Part shown: positions 8,343-22,514 of the stretch, in pieces
Numbering within the stretch: position 1 is the stretch's first letter
Layout of the letters: each line of letters starts with the position of its first letter
NCBI RefSeq assembly: GCF_003073135.1
Contig: NZ_PGDQ01000005.1
Span: 310,001 to 374,000 of the forward strand
DNA length: 64,000 bases
Reading direction: 5' to 3'
From: Euzebya rosea
Lineage (GTDB): Bacteria; Actinomycetota; Nitriliruptoria; Euzebyales; Euzebyaceae
Notes under the pieces: model-generated
The model's input: only the letters and a program-made list of their open reading frames with translations
Told to the model about the DNA's origin: nothing
Database searches by the model: none
Position numbers and translations under genes: made by a program

Positions 8343-8971
8343 CCGAGCGGCGCCTGCTGGACCGGTCCGTCCTGCAGGGGGACAGCCCCGACGTTGCTCC
8401 GCAGCTGCTCGGGACGATCCTCCAGCGCCCCGACGAGGGGACGGCCGTCCGCATCATCGAGGTGGAGGCCTACGACGAGGACGACCCCGCCAGCCACACC
8501 TTCCGTGGCCGGACCCCCCGCAACGCGGTGATGTTCGGTCCGGCCGGCCACGCCTACGTCTACTTCACCTACGGCATGCACTGGTGCACCAACGTGGTCA
8601 CCGGGCCTGACGGCCACGGCCAGGCGGTCCTGCTCCGTGCGGCCGAGGTCGTGGAGGGGCAGGCGGTGATGCGTGCCCGTCGTGGTGACCGGGTCCGTGA
8701 CCGGGACCTCCTCCGGGGGCCGGCCCGCCTTGCCAGCGCCCTCGGCATCGACGGGGCCCTCGGTGGGGTTGACCTCCTGGACCCGTCGTCCCCGGTCCAG
8801 CTGGCCGCGGACGGCCACGAGCCACCGGTCGTTGCGGCCGGGCCACGGGTGGGTGTCCGGCTGGCCGCCAACCGGCCGTGGCGGTTCTGGATCGACGGCC
8901 ATCCGCTGGTCAGCCGGTACGTCCGGCACCGGCGGGCCGACGAGCAGGGCGGGGCCCCCGAACCGAGCTGA
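8339..8971 (+). CDS. DNA-3-methyladenine glycosylase (AAG/MPG family)
   Basis: 210 residues. The alkyladenine glycosylase fold is recognised by I-I-E-V-E-A-Y (with the catalytic Glu), S-H-T-F-R-G-R-T-P-R-N, M-F-G-P-A-G-H-A-Y-V-Y-F-T-Y-G-M-H and L-L-R-A-A-E. It removes alkylated purines from DNA to start base excision repair. The ATG at 8339 overlaps the polX stop (ATGA), so polymerase and glycosylase are translated together, a sensible repair pair. The C-terminal 12 residues are polar and unconserved. Confidence 0.95.
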   Translation: MTERRLLDRSVLQGDSPDVAPQLLGTILQRPDEGTAVRIIEVEAYDEDDPASHTFRGRTPRNAVMFGPAGHAYVYFTYGMHWCTNVVTGPDGHGQAVLLRAAEVVEGQAVMRARRGDRVRDRDLLRGPARLASALGIDGALGGVDLLDPSSPVQLAADGHEPPVVAAGPRVGVRLAANRPWRFWIDGHPLVSRYVRHRRADEQGGAPEPS

Positions 8972-9173
8972 CGGTCACCCTTGGTACCTTCGGTAACACC
9001 TCGGGTCGACGATCGGATGGATCTCCTTCAGTCGGCACCGATTTCGACCGAATCCTGTGGTCGTCGGGCAGGAGAACCCTGCGCCGACGTCGAACTCTCC
9101 GATATGCAGCACTGTGCTCCGCCAACGCGGGGCCCGCTCGGGGGAGTGCCGCGAGGAACCGAAGCCGACTGTG
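8972..9173 (+). other. Intergenic region before the secreted-protein/ABC transporter operon
   Basis: About 200 bases with no convincing ORF. It presumably holds the promoter for the genes from 9174, but I see no unambiguous -35/-10 pair. A palindrome-like GATT-TCGACCG-AATC lies around 9041-9055 and a weak GGTACC-TTC-GGTAAC hairpin around 8985. No U-tract terminator follows the glycosylase gene. Confidence 0.4.
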
Positions 9174-10748
9174 ATGGGCCGACACGACATGACCAAGCCG
9201 CATCCCTCCTCCCGTGATCGTCATGCGGGACGCCCCAGCGCCAGCGCGCTGCGTCCCACCCACGACATCAGGGCCTGGGCGCTGTTCTTCCTGGTGGGCA
9301 CGATGCTGCTCGCGACCGTGCCGCTGGCGTCCAGCGCCGGCGCACAGCTGCCCGACCTTCCGGTCCCGATCCCCGGGTCGAGCGAGTCCGAGGAGCCCGA
9401 GCCGGCACCCTCGCCCAGCGAGACCGAGGAGGAATCGCCCATCCCGGCGCTGCCCGGTGGCGACGAGGAACCGCCCGCGGAGAGCGGCGGCATCAAGACG
9501 GCGTTCTACACCTCGCCCACGAGCGCGCTGACGCCCGGGACGCTAACGGACTCCACCATCCAGTGCATCGTCATCCCGGAGTCCTGCACGCCCGAGGCCC
9601 AGCAGGTCACCGGTCCCGTCCTCGGCGGTGTCGTCGCCGGCCTCGAGGGCCTGGACGCCGCGTCCGAGCCCGTCCCGCAGCCCGTCCCGCCGGGCGCGCT
9701 TCCGGTCGGCCTGCTCAACGGCAACCAGCGCTACTCCTCGGCCGTCCAGATCGGCCCGCCCACCGTTGCCGAGGGCAAGACGGTCAGCGACTACACCATC
9801 AGCTTCCAGATGTCCTCCGCCTCCTTCGCCGTGGAGTCCCCGGCGTTCCGCGAGTTCATGCTGGCCGTCGTCGCCCAGGCCGGCACCGGCGGACCGGAGA
9901 TGTTCGAGGCGTTCTTCGCCAACGTGACCGGCGGCGAGACGGACCTGCTGACCCAGAACATCACGGGCCTCGAGGCCTGCGTCATCGCCGAACCCTGGGA
10001 GGCCGGGGACAACCAGCCCGTCCGCGAGCAGCCGGAGATCGACATCTTCTACTGCAGCCCCCGGGCCGAACCGGACGACAACAACATCGTCACCTTCGAC
10101 ATGACGTTCCCGGCGCAGGACGCGCTGACCGACAACGAGCAGTTCAAGCTCGACTGGAGCAACGGCATCCTCATCCGCCCGCTGGCCGCGCAGAACCTGG
10201 CCTATGGCGACGCCGACTACTCCACGAACTACTACGCCTACCTCGAGCCGCTCGACGAGAACCCCCCGACGACGGAGTTCACCCAGGTCGACAAGCCCGA
10301 GCCCATCCCGGTCAGCCCGGGCAACAACACCAACACCGGTGGCAGCACCGGTGGGTCCACCTCGGGCAGCTCCGGCAGCACGGGTGGCACCAGCGGTGGC
10401 CGTGGGACGTCGAGCTCGTCCGGTTCGTCGTCCAGCGGGTCCAGCAACCGGCCGTCCTCGCCCGCCGCGTCGGGGACGACCAGCACGACGGCGGCCCAGC
10501 CGGCGCCGGCAGCCGAGTCCAGCGTCACGTCGGCTGTGCAGGACAACACCAGCAGCGTCGCCGACGAGGCGTTCGCCCCGGTGAACGAGGAGTCGGCCGG
10601 ATCCTTCCCGATCGCATGGATCCTGCTGCCCATGATGCTCGGCGGTGCCTTCTGGTACGGCCGTGTCCTCGACGGGGCGCCCGTCACCGCCGCGGTGCGT
10701 TCCGGGGCGATGACCCGCCTCCTGCGCGATCGCGGATTCCAGATCTAG
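9174..10748 (+). CDS. Secreted, membrane-anchored Gly/Ser/Thr-rich protein of unknown function
   Basis: 524 residues from ATG 9174 (ATG 9189 is an equally possible start). In order: a basic N-terminus, a signal-peptide-like hydrophobic segment (A-L-F-F-L-V-G-T-M-L-L-A-T-V), a Pro/Glu/Ser-rich spacer, a folded domain of about 250 residues with no family I recognise, a Gly/Ser/Thr linker encoded around 10325-10500, then a C-terminal membrane segment (I-A-W-I-L-L-P-M-M-L-G-G-A-F-W) and a short Arg-rich tail. This is the layout of a surface protein held by its C-terminus. Its similarity in linker style to the downstream binding lipoprotein and its position 52 bases upstream suggest a shared role. 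Confidence 0.7.
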   Translation: MGRHDMTKPHPSSRDRHAGRPSASALRPTHDIRAWALFFLVGTMLLATVPLASSAGAQLPDLPVPIPGSSESEEPEPAPSPSETEEESPIPALPGGDEEPPAESGGIKTAFYTSPTSALTPGTLTDSTIQCIVIPESCTPEAQQVTGPVLGGVVAGLEGLDAASEPVPQPVPPGALPVGLLNGNQRYSSAVQIGPPTVAEGKTVSDYTISFQMSSASFAVESPAFREFMLAVVAQAGTGGPEMFEAFFANVTGGETDLLTQNITGLEACVIAEPWEAGDNQPVREQPEIDIFYCSPRAEPDDNNIVTFDMTFPAQDALTDNEQFKLDWSNGILIRPLAAQNLAYGDADYSTNYYAYLEPLDENPPTTEFTQVDKPEPIPVSPGNNTNTGGSTGGSTSGSSGSTGGTSGGRGTSSSSGSSSSGSSNRPSSPAASGTTSTTAAQPAPAAESSVTSAVQDNTSSVADEAFAPVNEESAGSFPIAWILLPMMLGGAFWYGRVLDGAPVTAAVRSGAMTRLLRDRGFQI

Positions 10749-10799
10749 TCCGGGGTCGCCGCACCCCGTTCCCTGCTCCCTCCCCGAAGAAGAGAGTCG

Positions 10800-12479
10800 A
10801 TGCCCACCATGTCCATTTACCGACGCCTGCGTTTCCTCGCAGCCCTCGCGGTCTTCGCGATGCTTGCGGCTGCCTGCGGCCTGAAGGCCGAAACGCGTGA
10901 ACAGATCGGCTTCGCCGCCGGCGGAACGAACGGCTTCACCGACCAGACCGCGTTCGACTCGGGGACCGGCAACCAGGTCGCCGGCGGGACCACCGGCTCC
11001 ACCGGTGGCGCGACCGGCGGGTCCACCGGCGGCGCCACGGGCGGCACCACCGGCACGACCGGCGGCACCACCGGGACAACGGGGACGACCGGGACGACCG
11101 GCACGACCGGGACGACGGGCGGCTCGACCACCGGTGGGACGACCGGCGGTTCGACCAGCACCGGCGGGTCCACGGGTGGCAGCACCGGTGGCTCGACGGG
11201 CGGCTCCACGGGTGGCAGCACCGGCGGCTCGACCGGTGGCAGCACCGGCGGGTCGACCGACGGTGGTGCAGGCGGCGCCACTGACGGTGGAAACACCGAT
11301 GGTGCCGGGGGCGGGAACACCGACGGCGGCGGGGCCACGGGTGGCGCGGCCATCACCGGCTCCGACCGCACCGGTGTCGACGCCGCTGCGGGCTCCATCA
11401 ACATCGCGGTCCACGCGCCGGTGACCGGCGCGGCCCCGCTGCCCGTGACCTCATTCGAGGAGGCCCGTGACCTGTACTACCGCTACAAGGTCGGGCAGGA
11501 CGGCGACATCGCCGGGTTCACCCAGTTCAACATCTCCTTCGCCGACGACCGGTACCAGCCCTCCACCGCGGTGCAGGCCTGCCGCCAGCTCGCCGCCGAC
11601 AACTTCCTGCTGACCGGTGCCGGCGGTACCGACCAGATCCAGGCCTGCGGCACCTTCGCCGAGCAGCAGAACATCCCGTACTTCTCCGCGGGTGTGACCG
11701 AGGCCGGCCTGCTGGGCCTGCGCAACTACTTCGCCTTCTCCATGAGCTACCGGGCCCAGGGCCTGCTGCTCGCCCAGTGGGTCAAGGCCCAGCACCCCGG
11801 CCAGAAGGTCGCCGCGGTCATCACCGACACCCCCAACTTCCAGGACGCCGTCGACGGCTGGGAGCAGGGCGTCGCCGCGTCCGGCCTGGACTACTACCGC
11901 ACCCTCCGGCACCCCAAGGGTGACAACTCCTGGTACAACACCTACGCCGCGGACCTGCAGCAGAACGGTGTCGACGTCGTCTACATCCTCACCGCCCCGG
12001 TGGACTACATCCAGTTCGCCCAGCAGGCCAACCTGGCCGGCTACAACCCCCAGTTCGTGGGCGTGGGTGTCTCGATGGGCCTCAACGCCGTCCTCGGATC
12101 GGGCTGCCCCAACGTCGACGGCGGCGAGTTCTTCTCGCCCTTCCCCGGCCTGGACTGGGCCCGCAACAACGTGCCGGAGTTCTTCTCCGCAGCCCAGCAG
12201 TTCGGCACCCCGAGCGACGACATCGCCCTGTCCCTGTGGGCCACCGGCATGATCTTCTCCGACCTGCTCGAGCAGTACGTCAGCACCTACGGGAGCAACG
12301 ACGTGACCCGCGAGGACTTCCGCAACCTCGTCGAGACCTCGACGGTGGAGACCGGCATCTTCCCGAGCACCTCGTACTCCGCGAACAACCACTTCGGGGC
12401 CAACCAGGTGCACGTGATCAAGGCCAACTGCAGCACCGAGGAATACGAGACCGTCGCCAGCTTCGCCAGCGGGTTCTAG
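10800..12479 (+). CDS. ABC transporter substrate-binding lipoprotein, branched-chain amino-acid type, with long repeat tether
   Basis: 559 residues. A lipoprotein signal ends in lipobox L-A-A-A-C (Cys26). Residues 61-183 are almost pure Gly/Thr/Ser/Ala/Asp repeats (G-G-S-T and G-T-T units). From about 200 a periplasmic-binding fold follows, of the type that binds leucine/isoleucine/valine, urea or related ligands (type I), with motifs such as A-C-R-Q-L-A-A-D-N, I-P-Y-F-S-A-G-V-T-E-A and A-A-V-I-T-D-T-P-N-F. It delivers ligand to the LivHMGF-like transporter encoded just downstream. The tether is far longer than normal and should hold the domain well away from the membrane. Ligand unknown. ATG 10809 is an alternative start. 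Confidence 0.9.
   Translation: MPTMSIYRRLRFLAALAVFAMLAAACGLKAETREQIGFAAGGTNGFTDQTAFDSGTGNQVAGGTTGSTGGATGGSTGGATGGTTGTTGGTTGTTGTTGTTGTTGTTGGSTTGGTTGGSTSTGGSTGGSTGGSTGGSTGGSTGGSTGGSTGGSTDGGAGGATDGGNTDGAGGGNTDGGGATGGAAITGSDRTGVDAAAGSINIAVHAPVTGAAPLPVTSFEEARDLYYRYKVGQDGDIAGFTQFNISFADDRYQPSTAVQACRQLAADNFLLTGAGGTDQIQACGTFAEQQNIPYFSAGVTEAGLLGLRNYFAFSMSYRAQGLLLAQWVKAQHPGQKVAAVITDTPNFQDAVDGWEQGVAASGLDYYRTLRHPKGDNSWYNTYAADLQQNGVDVVYILTAPVDYIQFAQQANLAGYNPQFVGVGVSMGLNAVLGSGCPNVDGGEFFSPFPGLDWARNNVPEFFSAAQQFGTPSDDIALSLWATGMIFSDLLEQYVSTYGSNDVTREDFRNLVETSTVETGIFPSTSYSANNHFGANQVHVIKANCSTEEYETVASFASGF
10980..11349 (+). repeat. Low-complexity Gly-Thr/Ser coding repeat
   Basis: About 370 bases of short in-frame units (ACCGGC/GGCGGG/TCCACC combinations, mostly 6, 9 and 12 bases) encode the Gly-Thr-Ser tether of the binding lipoprotein. 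The units are similar but not identical at DNA level, so the repeat is under protein-level selection for composition and could still change length by slippage or recombination. Confidence 0.9.
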
Positions 12480-12487
12480 GGCCTGAC

Positions 12488-13423
12488 ATGGACGAGCTGA
12501 TCAACATCTTCGTCATCGGTGTCCGCACCGGTGCGATCTACGCCCTCATCGCCCTTGGCCTGGCGCTGGTCTTCAAGGCCACCAAGGTCCTCAACTTCGC
12601 CCACGGCGAGATCGGCACGTCCAGCGCGTTCGTGTCGCTGTTCATCATGGAGCGGATGGAGGCGCTGTCGATCTTCAGCAGCGCCGACAACCCCGGCACC
12701 CTCACCGGTGGCCAGCTGCTGGTCTCCGTCATCCCTGCGCTGCTCGCCGGCGCCATGCTCAGCGTGATGGTCAAGGTCATCCTCGACCGGCTCAAGGACT
12801 CCACGCCCGTCACCCAGCTGGTGCTCACCATCGGTGTCGCCGTGTTCATGGTGGGCCTGCAGGCCAAGCTGTTCGGCGTCACCGGTGACCCGTTCCCCCG
12901 CTTCATCAACGGCAACGCCTTCACCATCCCCGGCTCGACGATCCCCGTCGACTGGCACACGATCATCATCGTGGTCGTGCTGGGTGGTGCGGCTGCGCTG
13001 CTGGCCCTGTACTTCAAGACCCCCTACGGCGTCGCGCTCCTCGCCACCTCCCAGGACCCCTTCGCCGCCGAGCTGCAGGGCATCAACACCAACGCGATCA
13101 CGATGAGCGCGTGGGCCGTTGCCGGCGCGATGGCCGGTGCCGCCGGCCTCCTCGCCGCGGGTGTCTTCAACCTGCTCGGCCCGGGGCTGCTCCTGGCCCG
13201 GTTCCTCATCCCGGCGTTCACCGGCGCGCTGCTCGGTGGCCTGACCAGCATGGTCGGTGCCGTCGTCGGCGGCCTCCTGCTCGGTGTGATCGTGGCCACC
13301 GCCAACCAGATCAACCTCACCCTCGACCTGGGTCTCCCCGGTCCGCCGCAGATCGCGGTCCTCATGTCGCTGCTGCTCGTGCTGCTGCTGCGTCCCCGAG
13401 GCCTGCTCGGAAAGGAGGCCTGA
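12488..13423 (+). CDS. Branched-chain amino-acid-type ABC transporter permease, LivH family
   Basis: 311 residues and about eight membrane helices. The start M-D-E-L-I-N followed by G-A-I-Y-A-L-I-A-L-G-L-A-L-V-F and L-N-F-A-H-G-E-I-G is the LivH hallmark. The C-terminal part carries the ABC-contact loop with G-L-L-A-A-G. It forms the channel with the LivM protein encoded 1 base downstream. ATG 12488 is chosen over upstream codons, which fall inside the binding-protein gene. Confidence 0.93.
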   Translation: MDELINIFVIGVRTGAIYALIALGLALVFKATKVLNFAHGEIGTSSAFVSLFIMERMEALSIFSSADNPGTLTGGQLLVSVIPALLAGAMLSVMVKVILDRLKDSTPVTQLVLTIGVAVFMVGLQAKLFGVTGDPFPRFINGNAFTIPGSTIPVDWHTIIIVVVLGGAAALLALYFKTPYGVALLATSQDPFAAELQGINTNAITMSAWAVAGAMAGAAGLLAAGVFNLLGPGLLLARFLIPAFTGALLGGLTSMVGAVVGGLLLGVIVATANQINLTLDLGLPGPPQIAVLMSLLLVLLLRPRGLLGKEA

Positions 13424-13424
13424 C

Positions 13425-14662
13425 ATGGCAGTCGACGTCGCCGCGCCGGCCCCGCAGCCCATGCCCTCGGGCACCACGCCCGCCCGTCCGTCCGGCCCGC
13501 CGCCACGCCTCGTCGTGGAGCAGTGGGCGCCCGACTCCCGTGGGCGTGCACAGCGCCACGCCGTGCGCATCGGCCTGGTCCTCCTCGTCCTGTTCGTCAC
13601 CTCGTTGGTGCCGGACGTCTACACCAACCTGGTCAGCAAGGCCGCGGTCTTCGCCATCGTGGCGCTGAGCATGAACATCCTCGTCGGCTACGCCGGCCAG
13701 GTGTCGCTCGGCCACGCGGCCTTCTTCGGCGCCGGCGCGTTCGCCGCCGGCTACACCCTGACCGAGCTCGACCTCCCCTGGGGTGCCGGCCTGATCGTCG
13801 CCGCCCTGTCGGGGGCGTTCGCCGCGGTCCTCCTCGGCGCGGTCGCGCTGCGGGTCAAGGGCCTGTACCTGGCGATCGTCACGATCTCCTACGGGTTGTT
13901 CGCCCAGGAAGTGGTGTTCAACATCACCTCCCTGACGGGTGGCGGTGCCGGCCAGGTGGCCCCCCGCCCGGTCATGCCCGGCTTCATCGTGTCCTTCCTC
14001 GACGGCCTGGGCGGCCCGTTCTCGGCCATCGCCGGCGGGCTGGACGGGGCGACGAGCGACCTGAGCTACGCCTACCTCTGCATCGGCTTCCTCGCCGCCT
14101 TCCTGCTGTTCGACACCCTCTTCGCCGGCTCCAAGGCCGGCCGAGCGGTCCGCGCCCTCCGCGAGAGCGAGCGGGTGGCGGCGTCGTGGGGCATCAACGT
14201 CACGGGCTACAAGCTGCTGGCGTTCGTCCTCTCCGGCCTCATCGCCGCCGTGGCGGGCGGCCTGTTCGCCTCCATCGAGCAACGCGTGGCGCCGGCTGAC
14301 TTCCAGTTCCTGCTCTCCATCACCTTCCTGCTGATGGCGGTCGTTGGTGGCGTGGGCAACCGCTGGGGTGTGGTGCAGGGTGGCGTGCTGTTCGCCGTCC
14401 TCCCCACGCTGCTGGAGCGGTCCCACGAGAACCTCCACTTCTGGCCGTTCACCGCGATCGACATCACCCTCGAGCCGGTGATCAGCGCGGCGCTGCTGAT
14501 CCTGACGTTGACCCTCTACCCGGGAGGCATCGCCCAGCAGCAGCACCACCTCCATTCGTGGCTGCGCATGGGCAAGTTCAAGGACGACACGGCCGATCCG
14601 CTGACCGACCCGCCCGCGGTCTACCGTGAGGACCCGCTGGCCGACCCGGAAGGAGCCCGGCT

Positions 14663-14666
<4 letters not shown>
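13425..14666 (+). CDS. Branched-chain amino-acid-type ABC transporter permease, LivM family
   Basis: 413 residues, longer than usual because about 45 residues of Pro/Ala-rich and charged sequence precede the first helix. The LivM signature A-L-S-M-N-I-L-V-G-Y-A-G-Q-V-S-L-G-H-A-A-F-F is followed by V-K-G-L-Y-L-A-I-V-T and by R-A-L-R-E-S-E-R-V-A-A-S-W-G-I in the ATPase-contact loop. It pairs with the LivH protein. The strong site AAAGGAGG lies before the ATG. The C-terminal 35 residues are cytoplasmic, Asp/Pro-rich and unusual. Confidence 0.93.
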
Positions 14667-15500
<834 letters not shown>

Positions 15501-15508
<8 letters not shown>

Positions 15509-16358
15509 CGCACAGTGGAAGCCACCGTCCAGCGGACAGGCGGTGGGGGAGTACGAGGAGTACGACCCGACCACGGACCTGTCCCGCGACCCGACGATGC
15601 CGCTGCCCAGCGACGAGATCGCCGCCGTCGGTGGCGAGACCGCCCCGGGCGACACGCTCCTGGAGGTGTCCGGGCTGACCGCCGGCTACGGCGGCCTGCA
15701 GGTGCTGCACGGCATCGACTTCACCATCCGCACCGGCGAGACGGCCGTGCTCCTGGGCCTCAACGGGGCCGGGAAGACCACGACCGCATCGGTGCTGTGC
15801 GGGAAGGTGAAGCCGACTGGCGGCACCGTGTCCTTCGAGGGACGTGACGCCTCCAAGTGGTCGGTCCGGCAGGCGGTGTCCAACGGCATCGTCATGTGCC
15901 CGGAGGGCCGGCGGGTGTTCCCCCAGCTCTCGGTGCGGGCCAACCTCGACGTCGGCGGCTGGACCCACCGGTCCGACGGCGACTGGATGGAGCAGCAGCG
16001 GGAGAAGGTCTACGACTACTTCCCCCGGCTCCGCGAACGCCACGACCAGATGGCCGGCACGCTGTCGGGCGGTGAGCAGCAGATGGTCGCCATCGGCCGC
16101 AGCCTCATGGCCAAGCCCAAGCTGCTGATCATCGACGAGGCCTCCATGGGCCTTGCACCCGTCATCGTCAAGGACGTCTTCGAGATCGTCCGCCAGATCA
16201 ACGCCGACGGCACGACCGTGATCCTCATCGAGCAGAACATCGGCGCGCTCGACGTCGCCACCCTCGGCTTGATCATGGAGCAGGGGACCATCGTGCAGGA
16301 GGTCCGGGGTGCCGAGCTGGCCGACCCCGAGAACGTCCGCAAGGTGTTCCTCGGATGA
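15501..16358 (+). CDS. ABC transporter ATP-binding protein, LivF family
   Basis: 285 residues from TTG 15501; GTG 15483 is possible. About 52 residues precede the ATPase core (L-E-V-S-G-L-T-A-G-Y-G-G), which LivF proteins normally lack; they are acidic and polar. Walker A is G-L-N-G-A-G-K-T, the signature L-S-G-G-E-Q-Q-M is intact and Walker B is L-L-I-I-D-E. With the LivG-type protein it energises the transporter. It overlaps the end of the livG-type gene by 8 bases. Confidence 0.92.
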
Positions 16359-16425
16359 CCCCGGCCGCCGCCTTCGCCCACTCGACCGCCGACCCCACCC
16401 GTTTCGCACGCAGGAGCGCGCACGC

Positions 16426-16797
16426 ATGAACAACCTCTCTCCCAACGCAACCAGGTACACCGCGATCGGGCTCGTCCTGTTCGGCCTGCTGTTCATCTTC
16501 TTCGCCTGGAACGGCGCAGCAGGGCTGGACAACGGCGTCGACATCCGGACGCAGTTCCCGTTCCTCATCTCCGGCGGCATCGGCGGGCTTGCGCTCGTCG
16601 CCGCCGGGCTGACGCTGATCCGCATCTTCGAGGGTCGCCGTGACACCAAGGAGGTGGTCCGCCACCTCGAGCGGTTGACCGCTGCCGTCGAGCGGCTCGC
16701 CGCCCAGGAGGAGCCGCAGGCCCACCCGTCGATGAATGGGATGGGAGCGGCGCCCTCGATGCCGCCGCCCGCGCCCCCGTTCGAGCACGCCACCTGA
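16426..16797 (+). CDS. Small two-helix membrane protein
   Basis: 123 residues, family not recognised. Two membrane helices are visible (about 11-30 and 45-65), followed by an Arg/Glu-rich amphipathic helix (V-V-R-H-L-E-R-L-T-A-A-V-E-R-L) that could form a coiled coil, and a Pro/Met-rich tail. It is the last gene in the transporter operon, 67 bases after the livF-type gene, and may be an accessory subunit. The start is ATG 16426; upstream codons in the frame overlap the ATPase gene. Confidence 0.65.
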   Translation: MNNLSPNATRYTAIGLVLFGLLFIFFAWNGAAGLDNGVDIRTQFPFLISGGIGGLALVAAGLTLIRIFEGRRDTKEVVRHLERLTAAVERLAAQEEPQAHPSMNGMGAAPSMPPPAPPFEHAT

Positions 16798-17044
16798 GCA
16801 CGCCTCCAGTCCGCACCGACGCCGACCCCCTGTGGGGTCGTCCGGTGTGGGTCACCTCGCCAACACGCCGTCCCGGAGCTGGGGGCGGCGTTGCTGGTTT
16901 CCGGGCCGGCCCACGGGGTAGACAGGGGGCCTGCAGCCACGCCGCTGCGCCCCCTCCAGGGATTCACCCAACTAGTCCTGACCCCGTTTCCGCAGGTCAG
17001 ACGCCATTTTGCGTCCACGAATCCAGAAAAACCCATCCCAGGGG

Positions 17045-17073
17045 TTGCAGGGGTCCGGGGGGAGGCGTACATT
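17045..17073 (+). promoter_or_regulatory. Candidate rRNA operon promoter
   Basis: TTGCAG (17045-17050) and TACATT (17068-17073) are separated by 17 bases, a good sigma-70-like arrangement. The G-rich spacer and the distance of about 400 bases to 16S resemble other actinobacterial rRNA promoters. Additional promoters in this leader are possible. Confidence 0.5.
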
Positions 17074-17260
17074 ACTCGTCCGCCGCACAAAGGGGTTCGC
17101 CCCGGGAGGCGGTGTGAGTCCGTTGTGATCGGCTCTCGTGTCTGCGAGAGGTCTTCGATTCAGGACTTGGAGCCCGAGCTTTGCTCGGTTGCATGGTTGA
17201 CCGAAAGCCTTTGTTCCTGCGTTTGTGGGTTCTGGGGAACTCGGGAGATTGTGTGTCCCG

Positions 17261-17280
17261 CTCCTTGAAAACTACACAGT
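17261..17280 (+). promoter_or_regulatory. boxA-like antitermination motif, 16S leader
   Basis: The stretch contains CCTTGAAAACTACACAG, closely resembling the conserved CCTTGAGAACTCAACAG element before actinobacterial 16S genes. A near-identical copy (CCTTGAGAACTCCATAG) recurs in the 16S-23S spacer at 19288-19304. Such elements bind Nus factors so that RNA polymerase reads through the long rRNA transcript. Confidence 0.6.
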
Positions 17281-17456
17281 GTGCCAAAAGTCAGTGCACT
17301 TTATACATGCAAGCCCCGTCTGGGTGTCGTGCTTCGGCATGGTGTCCATTCGAGTTTGTAGATTCCTTGATTCAGGATGACTGACAACGAAAATTTGTCA
17401 GTGTTCATTCCATAACCAAGGTCATTTATCTCCACAGGATGTGTGGTTGCAGCTTT

Positions 17457-17466
17457 GCTGTTCGCT
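17457..17466 (+). other. 5' arm of 16S pre-rRNA processing stem
   Basis: GCTGTTCGCT pairs with AGCGAATGGC at 19001-19010, just beyond the 16S 3' end, giving a 10-pair stem with two G-U pairs that brings both 16S ends together. RNase III-type cleavage in such a stem releases pre-16S. Confidence 0.6.
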
Positions 17467-17474
17467 ACAGGTCT

Positions 17475-22250
<4,776 letters not shown>

Positions 22251-22252
22251 GT

Positions 22253-22271
22253 GATGCTCGCGCTCGCTATG
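22253..22271 (+). other. 3' arm of 23S pre-rRNA processing stem
   Basis: Perfect 19-base complement of 19300-19318, beginning 2 bases after the inferred 23S 3' end. Confidence 0.9.
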
Positions 22272-22318
22272 TGGTTCATCCTGGGACGGGATGGAACCCT
22301 ACGAACAAATTTCATAGA

Positions 22319-22435
22319 GTTCCGTGGTCATTGCGGAGGGGGTACACCCGGTTCCATTCCGAACCCGGAAGTTAAGCCCTCCAGCGCCGATGGTACTGCG
22401 CGGGAAACTGCGTGGGAGAGTAGGACGTCGCGGAC
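22319..22435 (+). rRNA. rrf: 5S ribosomal RNA
   Basis: About 117 bases. The conserved core CCATTCCGAACCCGGAAG is present near 22354-22371, followed by the GCGCCGATGGTACTG and GGGAGAGTAGGACG blocks. The ends GTTCCGTGG and the closing GCGGACC pair as helix I. Last gene of the rRNA operon, 68 bases after 23S. Confidence 0.96.
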
Positions 22436-22442
22436 CACCACA

Positions 22443-22482
22443 ACTGGCCACCTTCACACCGAAGGTGGCCAGTGTGCTTTTT
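22443..22482 (+). terminator. rRNA operon terminator
   Basis: A perfect 13-pair stem (22443-22455 with 22461-22473), a 5-base loop and then GTGC followed by TTTTT. It is the only clear intrinsic terminator with a T-run in the window. The symmetrical stem could also serve the convergent gene that ends at 22515. Confidence 0.92.
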
Positions 22483-22514
22483 GCAGTCAGTTCTCGGCCG
22501 GCCCAACGGGCCGC

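Larger units (their letters stand above)
16798..17474 (+). promoter_or_regulatory. rRNA operon promoter and leader region
   Basis: About 680 bases without a believable protein gene. From left: a hairpin CGACCCC-CTGT-GGGGTCG (16823-16840) that may end the transporter operon, a candidate promoter at 17045-17073, the antitermination-like box near 17261-17280, a hairpin ACTGACAA/TTGTCAGT around 17380-17402, and the 5' arm of the 16S processing stem at 17457-17466. Base composition drops sharply from the flanking 70% GC in the second half, as is usual for rRNA leaders. Confidence 0.75.

Noticed and set aside
10980-11349. CRISPR or satellite array
   Set aside because: Units are variable, in frame and encode a Gly/Thr/Ser linker, with no spacers or conserved repeat.
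16845-17268. Small proteins in the rRNA leader
   Set aside because: Overlapping frames of low quality without ribosome sites, in a region with promoter, boxA and processing stem.
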